NCBI GenBank assembly: GCA_037074615.1
Contig: CM073524.1
Location: 18,925,406 to 18,989,405, forward strand
Source of the DNA: Leucaena leucocephala
Lineage: Eukaryota; Streptophyta; Magnoliopsida; Fabales; Fabaceae
DNA: 64,000 nucleotides
Direction of reading: 5' to 3'
Shown here: positions 35,560 to 45,282 of the stretch, one piece after another
Position numbering within the stretch: the stretch's first letter is position 1
How the letters are laid out: each line of letters begins with the position of its first letter
Position numbers and translations under genes: made by a program
Notes under the pieces: generated by a model
The model's database searches: none
Seen by the model: only the letters and a program-made list of their open reading frames with translations
What the model was told of the DNA's origin: nothing

Positions 35560-35693
35560 TTTGTTATGCTATAACATAGAAAGGAATGCGATAAACAACA
35601 TTTCTCATTTCATTTCAAACATAGCATACAAGGTACATGTCACAGTCATACATATGCTACTGTACTGATCCTTTGTACATTGGAAATATTACC

Positions 35694-36389
35694 CTAATTT
35701 TTCTTAAACTTTATTCTAATATATTCTCCTACTAGGTAGATCCAGTTGGATACAATACAATATGGTTCTTTATCAAAATATTGATCCAACTCCGATCTCC
35801 AGGTAGGAGTAGTCGGCAATACATCATTCATAATTTCTAGCCAAAGCCCCAGGGTTAACACGTTTGGATCCCAGGCTTGATATATGGCTTTCACCCTTAT
35901 GATGAAATTCTGATAAACCATATAGCCTTGATCTACATTTTTGATCAGGGTCTGCCTCAGCCCATATAGCTGTCGGGCTAATGCTACCGAGCTCTCAAAT
36001 TGTTCTCTACGCAGGTTCCTCCCTGGGATCATTCTTACGATTAGACTTCCCAAATATATCTCTACTAGGGTCACTTCGGGCCTACTGGGACCTGGAGCAT
36101 TACTCTGATCACGTACTTGGCTGGATCCTGAACTGTCTGTTATATTCAAAGGTACCGCACTTATGGGAATGGCAGGAATAGGGCCTTCTATCTCCTTCAC
36201 CTCCTGATCATCCACAAGATTTGATCCTACGGAAGAACTATCCACTTCTGAGTCACTCACTACTGGAGATATCCAAGGATCAGAATTATTGCTCATTATC
36301 TCCTCTTCTGAACTATCCAAACTATAAATCTCTGGACTTAACTCCCATTGGTTTACTGTAGTTTCAGACCCGGATCTATGTCTAGCCAT
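35694..36389 (-). CDS. R2 leader ORF, intact, unknown function
   Basis: An uninterrupted 231-codon ORF between the PBS and gag of an element whose gag-pol is dead. Residues 1-60 are acidic and serine-rich (LDSSEEEIMSNNSDPW, SDSEVDSSSVG) and look disordered; an APGPSRPEV linker lies near 95-103; the rest is predicted helical, with QNFIIRVKAIYQAWDP and MNDVLPTTPTW. It ends RIKFKKN. The start is backed by the R0 homologue and by a TTTGCAG|G acceptor next to the ATG. No signal peptide, membrane segment or known catalytic motif is seen. It is homologous to the broken leader ORFs of R0 (close) and R1 (distant). Confidence 0.7.
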   Translation of the reverse strand: MARHRSGSETTVNQWELSPEIYSLDSSEEEIMSNNSDPWISPVVSDSEVDSSSVGSNLVDDQEVKEIEGPIPAIPISAVPLNITDSSGSSQVRDQSNAPGPSRPEVTLVEIYLGSLIVRMIPGRNLRREQFESSVALARQLYGLRQTLIKNVDQGYMVYQNFIIRVKAIYQAWDPNVLTLGLWLEIMNDVLPTTPTWRSELDQYFDKEPYCIVSNWIYLVGEYIRIKFKKN

Positions 36390-36499
36390 CCTGCAAACAC
36401 TAACTTAGTGTCAATTATGTTCGGTTTATTAGGGTATATTTATCTATTCAGAGCATTTCCTATGTCAGAATAAAGGATGACAAAGATCAACCTATTCTT

Positions 36500-36511
36500 G
36501 CTTTGATACCA
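36500..36511 (-). other. PBS at the R2 / pararetrovirus junction
   Basis: TGGTATCAAAGC on the minus strand, one change from the TGGTATCAGAGC of R0, R1 and F. Downstream lies R2 leader sequence; upstream, where the LTR should end, lies pararetrovirus intergenic sequence. Plant pararetroviruses use the same tRNA-Met primer, so the site could derive from either. Confidence 0.75.
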
Positions 36512-36512
36512 A

Positions 36513-37136
36513 CTTGGGGGAGGACCCCGAAAGGACCGAAAAAGAAAAGAAATGGAGACAGAAAAGGAAGTAGAGCACTGGACGGACCAGTTAATGCACT
36601 ACAAAATAATAAAATGCATGCAGAGGGGATGCTCTTGAATGAACTAAAAGGCGGTAAGACCGGCCAAACTTAGCTCATAAGAGGAGGCAAGGATATGAGA
36701 AAGCAGTAAAGAACCAAGAAGTTATAGAAAGATACTTAAATTAAAACATAAAACTTACACAAGGAAAGGGGAAGAAGAAGAGAAGAAGGAAGGTAAGAAA
36801 GGAGAAGAGAAAAGAGAGGGCAGAGGATTTCACTCGGGAGAGAGGGTGTTTCAGAGTGGGGGTAACTCAACCTGTCTAGAAGAGGGAAATGAATCGACCT
36901 AAGTAGACTGGCGAAGTTACTGTTTGAACAGTGTTTTAACGGAAGTTAGTACTGTTTGTACAGTTCCAGTTATAACACTATTTGCACAGTATCTGCCGAC
37001 ACTACAGTATTCTGCCGACATTACAGTGACTCACTATTTAAATAGTACTGCTACAGTAAAAGTTACTATTGCTACAGTACATTTTGTTGTACAATGAAGA
37101 CCTAGGACAGATTTCTCGATCAACTAAGTCTTTTGT
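36513..37136 (-). promoter_or_regulatory. Pararetrovirus intergenic / leader region
   Basis: About 620 bp between the end of the second viral ORF and the PBS. It has TATTTAAATA inside the palindrome CTATTTAAATAG (37034-37045), a cluster of ACTGT...ACAGT inverted motifs (36918-37028), and a pyrimidine-rich run on the minus strand (about 36780-36835, CCTCTGCCCTCTCTTTTC). TATA-to-PBS distance is about 525 bp, in the range of pararetroviral RNA leaders. The promoter call is inference. Confidence 0.45.
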
Positions 37137-38588
37137 TTAATCTTCATCCAAATCTACCACAAATTCTTCTTCATCACCTTGCTCTGAAGGAGGAGTAGAA
37201 GTAGTCTGACTGGTAGAAGGAGTTTGCTCCTGTTGTTGCAGAATCTGGAGCATTGAGTTTAACTGATTGATAAGGCTGACCTTATCGTTTGCTGAGGAGA
37301 GAACAGCTTGTACCCTTGACCTCTGGTTTAGGAACTTACTGTGTTCCGTCATGCACAGATTCTGGGGGTTACGTTTAAACCATGTCTCTACTGCAGTTGT
37401 ATTAATGCGAGAAAGATCAAACTTTGGCCACCATTTTACAGTTGGAAGTCTTTGTAAAATGGGCAAAAATCTCGATCCTTCTGTGTTTGAGAATCTGTAA
37501 TTCCAGGAGAAAATCCAAGAAACAGATAAGTTTGAAAAATAATATAATTCAACAGGAAAAGGTTTTTCTTCAACGTTGAATTTTTGTTTAAACAGTTCAA
37601 AGGCTTGAACTACCGTAGGAGGAAACATCTCTGGTAAAGGTCCAAAGAAATCCCACCAGTGTCCGAACCATTGAGGAAAATCGTACTTGGTTTTTGTTTT
37701 AAAATAAATAAACTAAGTATGTTTGAAAAGTTTATTTTGATCCCAGAATACCTTGTACCATGCATCAACATAGTCCCAATAACTGTATCCAATAGGATCA
37801 TATTGTATCCCAAAAAGTTTAATTTTTTGCAAATCTTGTCCCCACTGGGATGGAGTAAGGATTTTTAAATTTTGCAGGGTAGAATGAGTTATTAAAGACT
37901 CATCTGTTTTGTCAGCGTTTCTTTTGATTGAAGCCGACTCAGAATGAATCAATATTAATTCATAATACTCCCTGGTTTTGTTTAATTGGCTTGGCCTGTA
38001 ATGAAATCCTTTTGGGAAGATTTTAAGGGCCACTTGGTTTGGGTTTTGATGATAAAACTCTGGTTCTATCTGGACAATATTAATAGCCCTATTATGTTTA
38101 GGAAAGGCTGGGGTGTCCGATTTTGAAATGATAGGAGCAGAGATTATCTGATTTTGGGAAGGATTTATCTGCAAAACCTTTGGTTGTTGATTAAGCAGAT
38201 CATATTGATTTTTGGTTAATACCTTCGATGGTATTGGCGGAAGAGCCAACTGTTGGGCGAAGGTTTTTTCTGGTAGAGCTTTCTGGGCAAAACTCTGGGC
38301 ATAAGATTCCAAAGTCTTTTTTGAAGAGGCTCTAGTTTGGATTTGCTGAGTAGATGACCCAGACTGAGTGGATGACTCAGATTTTGTTTGAGGTTTCTGG
38401 ACTGAAGGTCCAGATGGAGTTGAAGACTCCGTTTGAGATTTATGGGCCCCAGAGGAGCTCCCATATTGTTTAATCACCGCTTGCACGATGGCTTCAAGTT
38501 CATCACTTGACATTGTTTGGCTTTGGGCATCCTGGAGAATACCCTTTTGTTTTTCATCCTCACTAGGTGGTTTCTTTTTTCTGGGCAT
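37137..38588 (-). pseudogene. Pararetrovirus second ORF, one in-frame stop
   Basis: Starts one base after the RT-RNase H stop (TAAAATG context, ATG 38588-38586), a spacing that suits termination-reinitiation. About 483 codons with a single in-frame TAG at 37713-37715; both sides stay in the same frame. N-terminus lysine-rich and hydrophilic, then a Ser/Thr/Gln-rich stretch, a middle domain with YWDYVDAWYKVFW, and a Gln/Ser/Thr-rich then acidic C-terminus. I recognise no catalytic motif; the function is unknown. A longer reading from 38678 overlaps the upstream ORF and is less likely. Confidence 0.6.
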
Positions 38589-38589
38589 T

Positions 38590-39655
38590 TTACCTACCCT
38601 GTAAAAATTCACGGGTGAGAAAGTCTGGAAGAGAGTTTGAAGTTCCTTTGATAAATTCAATATCAAAATGAAAGACACTTAAAATTGCTTGCCAACGGGC
38701 GAAGACTTGTTTTGATGCAAGATTTTTAACATCCTTTTGTAAAACATCTTTTGCAGATTTGCAATCAATGCGGATTAAAAATCTTTGGTTTAACAAATCA
38801 GATTGAAATTTGGAAATGCATAAAACAATTGCCAAAATTTCTTTTTTAATTGTGGAATAGTTTTGTTGAGTGCTATTCCAATGTTTGGACGTAAAAGAAA
38901 TAATTTTCTCTTTTCCATCGAGACGTTGTTTGAGAATGCCACCGTAACCTATGTCAGTGGCATCTGTTTCAACAATTTTGAAGGCAGTGGGATCAGGAAG
39001 GCTAAGACACGGAAGTTCCTTAACCTGGGATTTTATCTGCCTTACTATGTTTGAATGGAGGTCAGTCCACGGAGGCGGACTTTCCTTGAGTCTCTGATGA
39101 AGAGGTTTAATGAAGTTGCTAAGATGAGGAATAAAATCTGCAACATAGTTTAAACATCCCAAAAATCTTTGAAGTTGAGTTTTATCAATAATTTGATCGG
39201 GAAATTTGTTTGCAAATTGAATTGCTCTTTCAATCGGTGTAATAGATCCTTGATGTATCCAATGACCCAAAAACCTGATTTTAGTTTGGAAAAGACTAAT
39301 CTTTGGTTTAGAAACTACTAAGCCGTTTGTTTCTGCAATTCTGATAAATTTATAGATATGTTTAAAATGTTGATCTATTTTATGACTATAGACTAATACA
39401 TCATCAATGTAAACAATAATGTACTGACTACTGTCATTAAAGATCTCATTCATTACTCTCTGGAATTCAAAAGGAGCATTTTTTAATCCAAAAGGCATAA
39501 CATTCCACTCATACTGACCAAAGGGAACAGTAAAAGCAGTTTTATACCTATCGTTTTCAGAAATTTGTATTTGCCAAAATCCAGATTTCATGTCAAATTT
39601 TGAAAAGATTTTTGCAGAATACAATCGTTTCAGTAGATCAGATTTGTTTGGATCA
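38590..39655 (-). pseudogene. Pararetrovirus RT-RNase H, 5'-truncated
   Basis: Reverse transcriptase with FSKFDMKSGFWQ, FGLKNAPFEFQ and the active site YIDDVLVYS, then RNase H with its acidic residues in ETDATD, KKEILA, RIDCKS and SLPDFLTR. The motifs, especially DMKSGFWQI and the DFLTRE ending, are those of Caulimoviridae rather than of the gypsy RTs around it. No stop interrupts the remaining frame. The N-terminal end is an artefact: the first codons come from an inverted duplicate of nearby RT sequence. Confidence 0.8.
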
Positions 39656-39678
39656 TATTCTGCAAAAATCTTTTCAAA
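39599..39678. repeat. 23-bp snap-back inverted repeat at virus breakpoint
   Basis: TTTGAAAAGATTTTTGCAGA (first 20 of 23 bases) at 39599-39621 and its perfect reverse complement at 39656-39678, with a 34-nt loop. It sits exactly where pararetrovirus sequence meets R2 LTR sequence. The right arm overlaps the LTR by a CAAA microhomology. Confidence 0.9.
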
Positions 39679-39922
39679 CATCAATTGGTCTCCACGGATT
39701 ACTGTTCACAGAGTCATTTTTCAGCAACCAACCTTACATATTAATGCATACATACATCACATACCAGTCAAACATGCCAAATAACAATCATTATTAAATA
39801 ATCAACTGTTATACATCAGTGCATGATTAACATCCTCATATTTCTATTACATTTTTCATTGTCTAAAATCCGGCAGCATAACTGCTACATTCCTTTTGTA
39901 GAAAGTAACCGATCTTGTAATA

Positions 39923-42765
39923 TGTAATATACTTAATTTCTGTACTGATTTCCATGTACAGATTAAATGGAATATATGAGTTCTGTTTCAGGAAAAAGAT
40001 GTGGTCCTTTATGTAAAAAAATGGATTAAAATGCAAAAGAAAAGAAATGAAATGACTTAAATGCAAATATGAAAAGTTTAAGGTTGGGAAAGAAAGGTAG
40101 ACAAAAATGTGGGGTCTTAAAGTGTAATTTTAGCCAAATAAAGGGACTTAAGTGCAAAGAAGGAAAAGTTCCCTGGGGCTAAAGTATAATTAAAGAAAAT
40201 TAGGCCAGAAGTGGTTTGGACTGACCGGTGGCATTTCAGTCCCAGATTTTACTAGAAGATAGGGCAAGTGACGCTGGGTAGTCCAGCCTAATACCAAAAT
40301 TTTTGAAGACTCCAGATAGCCAAAAATGGACTGATCGTCCGAAAGTTATAAAAATTTATACCGGATACCCTAGATTGCAGATATACGTGAGAAATTACAG
40401 GATGATGCACCCTTATGGGGCGGATGACAAGAAATGGACAGAATACCGATAGGAGGTCTGTAGAAAAAGTTATTCACAAATTAGCAAATCCAGACGGGAG
40501 TATGAGGCCTCCGTGGATCCGGGTAGGAGATTTATCGGTATTTTTAAAGGGGCTGAATGCGATCGAATGACTTCAGTCAAATGACTGTTATAACCCACAG
40601 GGATGCCTGAACACAGTAGGACACTGTATCTGGGAAAAGGAGCCGGTGTCCGGAAAGGTGTATAATCGGTAAATAATAATTAAAATATTCGGTGAACTGG
40701 GGCAGAGGAAGATTTCTCGTAATGTGTGCCATACAGGTAATGGACCCAGGAAGCCCAAAAATGGTGCCATTAGAGGCCCAATAAGACTCTTGGACTGATA
40801 GGTGGGCCAGTGTCCAGCAGAACCCCGAAAAAGTGTGAAATTACGAAAGTGCCCCTGTGTTGTACAAAAAGGACAACAGATGAATGGAGGGCATTCTAGT
40901 CATTCTGGACAGGCCTAGAGGCTAAGACATAGCTAAATAAGGTTGACTAGAGCCAGTATATGCTTTGACCAGGTTCAGAAAGGTGTGAAATGACGATTTT
41001 GCCCTTAGGGTTAAAATAGGACAAGACAGGGCACCAAGGGCATTTTGGTCATTTCGCAGGGGATCTGTAATTGAGTTTGGACCCAGTATTAAAAATTTAA
41101 TGATATAAAGGTTCTAGATACTAAATGTGAGGTCAGTAGACATAAAAAGGATTTTTAGAAAAATCAGATTCAGGAAACAACACGTTTTTCGAGGAGACAG
41201 ACCGGGCCGGTACCGGATTGGACCGGAAAGCTTCCGGAAGGCTCTAGCTCCCTCTCAATTTCATCACATGAAGAATGTGGGTGGTGAGGTGTCCCATGAG
41301 TTGGCATTGAGTGATGTCATGCATGATGCAGTAAAAGGAATAAAAGAAAATGGGCAATTCTAGGAAAAATCAGGACCACAGGATCATAAGTCTTCAAAAT
41401 TATAAGATTGCCATTGCTCAACACTATAAATACCCCCCTAGCTCCTCATTTCTGCACAAGCAAGAAAGAGAGGAAGAAAGAAGTTCTTGAGAGAGAAAGT
41501 GAGAGAAAGAAAGAACTAAGGAAGTTCTGGTGAAGTTGGAAGTAGTAGAGAAGTTCTGAAGCTCTGCTTTTGAGGTAGCAACTAATCCTAGCTCTTATGT
41601 AATGTCTTTGTGATTTGTTGTGCTTTTGTTTGGTTGGATTGTTGTCTTATATGTTATGCTTGAAGCTATATTCCAATGCTATGATCATATGTTATTGAAT
41701 ATGGAAGCATGCAGCATACTTATCTGTACACAATCACAAGCAAGCACCGTCACTCTGCATTACATATATTGTTATGATTATTTCTACTGGGATTCTTTTG
41801 AATCTCATTCCCAAAAATAACATTACAGGGGAGGTTCTGTCAAAATAAAATTTGGAAATCTTAAGAGACGCCGTTAGGCTGCCGAAATTCTGGCAACGAA
41901 GAAGGAACAGGGAAAGGAACTGATACGTACTGTGTACGTAGTGCTGTCTAAGGAGGCTGGAAGTGAGTGGACCCAGCAGGTTCATCCAGTCTTTCCTGGG
42001 TACTACGTAGAATTGTAGTTCTCACGAGGGAATTACCGAATCGGTACAACATCGGTTACTTTCTAAAGAAGAATTGTAGCAGTTATGCTGCCAGATTTTA
42101 GACAGTGAAAGATGTAATAGAAATATGAGGGGGTTAATCATGCACTGATATATAACAGTTGATTATTTAATATTAATTATTATCTGGCATGTATGGCTGA
42201 TATGTGTTGGTTGTATGCATGTGTATGTAAAGACTAAATGCTGAAAATAGGCTCAGTGAACAGTAATTCGTGAAGACCTATTCATGTTTGATAAATCATT
42301 AAAAATAGTAAATGATTGAATTAATGTACGAACTTTTTAGGGTAAAAAGTATACCTACTAAGATTTAATTTGATATATAGAAATCCCTATTTGGATGTCT
42401 ACACGAAAAGATATAAAATGCTAAAGTTGGGGACCAGAATGCTGGATTCAGGAGAAAATCACTGGATGAACAGTAAATTTGAAACATTGACCCACATTGA
42501 ATTGGTCAAGTAATGGTCAACTAATGATTTTTCCCTAAAATATAATTGAGTTAGCTTCATGTATCACTTTGAACCACTTCATTTCAATTTTTCTATAATT
42601 AGTTATGATTTTTCAAAGGCAAGTCACTCATCTAGAATTTGCCACAGTGAACAGTACCCGATAAGAATAAAATTCCAGATTGAGAATTTGGACTTCAATA
42701 ACCCTGAAAGTGGTTACAAATGCTACTGAATGGTCCCTAAGATATATAAAAATAAGGATGTGACA
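39923..42765 (+). mobile_element. LTR S4, inverted within R2 5' LTR
   Basis: 2843 bp from TGTAATATAC to GGATGTGACA on the plus strand. Both ends match the R2 LTR subfamily (R2 also ends GGATGTGACA), so it is an inverted copy of its host LTR type. No target duplication: flanks TAATA and AAGTA differ, and about 25 bp of host LTR is missing at the site. TATA 41425-41432, hairpin 41788-41806, structured element 41935-42009. Confidence 0.8.
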
Positions 42766-43354
42766 AAGTACCATTCTACGTAAGTACCCAGGAAAGGCTG
42801 GATGAACCTGCTAGGTCCACTCACTTCCAGCCTCCTTAGACAGCACCTACGTACACAGTATGTATCAGTTCCTTTCTTTGTTCCTGCTTCATTGCCGAAA
42901 TTTCAGCAGCCTAACGGCGTCTCTTAAAATTTCCAAATTTTATTTTGACAGAACCTCCCCTCTAATGTTATATATGGGAATGAGATTCAAAAGAATCTCA
43001 GTAGCAACAATCATAACAATTTATGTAATGCGGAGTGACATTGCTTGCTTGTGGTTGTGTACAGATAAGTATGCTGCATGCTTCAATATTCAATAACATA
43101 TGATCATAGCATTGTAATAGAGCTTCAAGTATAACATATAAGACAACAATCCAACCAAACAATAGCACAACAATTCACAAAGACATTACATAAAAGCTAG
43201 GATTAGTTACTACCTCAAAAGCAGAACTCTAGAATTTCTCTACTGCTTCCAACTTCACCAGAACTTGCTTTCTTCTTTATCTTTCTCACTTTCTCTCTCA
43301 AGAACTTCTTTCTTCCTCTCTTTCTTGCTTGTGCCGAAATGAGGAGCTAGGGGG

Positions 43355-43583
43355 TATTTATAGTGTTGAGCAATGGCAAACTTGTAATTTTGAAGACTTA
43401 TGATCCTGTGGTCCTGGTTTTTCCTAGAATTTCCCATTTTCTTTTATTCCTTTTACTGCATCATGCATGACATCACTCAATGCCAACTCATGGGACACCT
43501 CACCACCCACATTCTTCATGCTTTCTTCTTTCTCTTTCTCACTTTCTCTACCGTGAGAATGAGAGGCAAGGGGGGTATTTATA
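43355..43583 (-). promoter_or_regulatory. Duplicated LTR promoter
   Basis: Two TATTTATA boxes (minus TATAAATA) with their GGGGG context lie 221 bp apart, at 43355-43362 and 43576-43583; every other LTR here has one. The second copy came in with the mosaic join near 43520, where pyrimidine-rich CTTTCTC sequence is shared by both parts. Confidence 0.7.
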
Positions 43584-45282
43584 GTTTCCTTCAATGGCAT
43601 TCTTGTAATTTTGAAGCCATATGAACTTGTGGTCCTGGTTTTTCCGAAATTTCCTATTTTCTTTTATTCCTTTTACTGCATCATGCATGACATCACCTCA
43701 AGGCCACCTCATGGGACACCTCATATGTCACATGGCAAAATTACAAGCTCCTGGGACACCTCATCAGCTGACTCAGCAGTTCCAGTCTAATCCAGTACCG
43801 GTCCAGTCCGATTTCCCACAAACTAGACTCACCAGCTAAGATTATGCCACATGTCCTTAACTTTTTCTTTCTCCTCTATGTTGGCGCCATGTGTCATCTT
43901 GCTGGCACCTGTCATGCCATCCAATGCTATCTAGATAAATTTAGCACTTTATCTGATCACTTCCTCGGTTATCGTGCCGACCGAGTAACTTTACTTTATT
44001 GAAACAGCATTAAAATAGTATTTTAATGCCACTTTTTCCCACATATCACTGGGCCTACGTTTTTGGGCTCTAGGAATGTTATCTTAGATCCTGATCAAGC
44101 TCAAGTACTCTGATGGCTTGATTCCCAAGAAACATCCCTTGGCAAATTACCAAAATACCCCTGGGTGCTATTTCTTGCACTATTTTAACCCTAAGGGCAG
44201 AACCGTCATTTTACACCTTTCTGTACTTTATCAGAGCATATATTGACTCTGATTAACTTCATCTGTATATGTCTTGGCCTCTAGGTCTGTCCAGAATGAC
44301 CAAAATGCCCTTTATACATCTACTACCCCTTTAGTACAACACAGGGGCATTTTTGTAATTTCACACTTTTTCGGGGTTTTGCTGGACACTGGCCCACCTA
44401 TCAGTCCACGTATCTTATTGGGCCTTTGATGGCGCCATTTTTGGACCTTTCTGGGTCAAACACCTTCATGGCACGCATTACGAGGATCCTCCCCTGTCCA
44501 GGTTCACCGAATATTTTAGCTATTATACACCGTTTACACACATATCCGGACACCGGCTCCTTCTGTCAGATACACTGCCCTACTATGTCTGGGTAGCCAT
44601 TTGGGTTATAACGGGCATCTGACTGTTGTTACCCGACCTCATTTAGTCTTAGTTTGAATACCGATAAATCTCCCTATCGGATCCCTTGAGGCCTTATACT
44701 CCCGTCTGGATTTGCTAATTTGTGAATAACTTTCTCTACAGACCTCCTATCGGTATTTTGTTAGTTTCCTGACATCCGCCCCATAAAGGTGCATCATCCT
44801 GTAATTTCTTACTTATATCTGAAATCTAGGGTATCCGGTAGGAATTTTTATAACTTTTGGACGATCAGTCCATTTTTGGCTATCTGGAGTCTTCAAAAAT
44901 TTCGGTATTAAGCTGGATTACCCAGCGTCACTCGCCCTATCTTCTGGTAAAATATGGGACTGAAATGCTGTCGGGCGGTCCAAACCACTTCTGGCCTATT
45001 CTTCTTTAATTATACTTTAGCCCCAGGGAACTTTTCTTCTTTGCAATTAAGTCCCTTAAATTTGGCTAAAATTACACTTTGAGACCCCACATTTTTGTCT
45101 ACCTTTCTTTCCTAACCTTAAACTTTCCATAATTGCATTTAAGTCCTTTCATTTCCTTTCTTTTGCAATTTAATCCTTTTCTTTACAAAAAGGACCACAT
45201 CTTTTTCCTGAAAAAGAACTCATATATTCCATTTAATCTGTACATAGAAATTAGTACAGAAAATTAAGGATATTACATTAAG

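Larger units (their letters stand above)
36513..39679 (-). mobile_element. Endogenous plant pararetrovirus fragment
   Basis: About 3.2 kb of Caulimoviridae-like sequence replaces the end of the R2 5' LTR. Order on the minus strand: RT-RNase H, a second ORF, intergenic region, PBS. The part coding for movement protein, coat protein and protease is absent. The RT-RNase H followed by a second ORF resembles the florendovirus layout, but the genus is a guess. One end lies at the PBS, the other in LTR sequence next to a snap-back repeat. Confidence 0.8.
10904..45277 (-). mobile_element. R2: Tekay-type retrotransposon, minus strand
   Basis: Minus-strand element bounded by TGTCACATCC (10904) and GGATATTACA (45277), flanked by perfect TTAAG duplications (10899-10903, 45278-45282). 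Order on its own strand: mosaic 5' LTR (39680-45277), pararetrovirus fragment in place of the LTR end, PBS, leader ORF, gag-pol (35559 to 16045, split by R1), PPT, 3' LTR (10904-15988, split by S2). LTR halves look 95-97 percent identical by eye. The intact duplication round the whole structure shows both outer ends came from one integration. Confidence 0.85.
39680..45277 (-). repeat. R2 5' LTR, mosaic and interrupted
   Basis: Three minus-strand pieces: 39680-39922 (matches 11379-11618 of the 3' LTR), 42766-about 43520, and about 43520-45277. The LTR end matching 10904-11378 is missing, replaced by the pararetrovirus. The piece up to 43520 resembles S4 in reverse; the rest matches the R2 3' LTR. 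S4 lies between the first two pieces. Right edge GGATATTACA at 45277, followed by TTAAG. Confidence 0.8.

Noticed and set aside
36513..39679. Assignment of the pararetrovirus to genus Florendovirus
   Set aside because: The two-ORF layout is suggestive, but movement and coat regions are absent and no RT tree can be built here. Only the family level is kept.
39918..42770. Target duplication for S4
   Set aside because: TAATA and AAGTA do not match. An alternative start at 39916 gives GATCT, which also fails.
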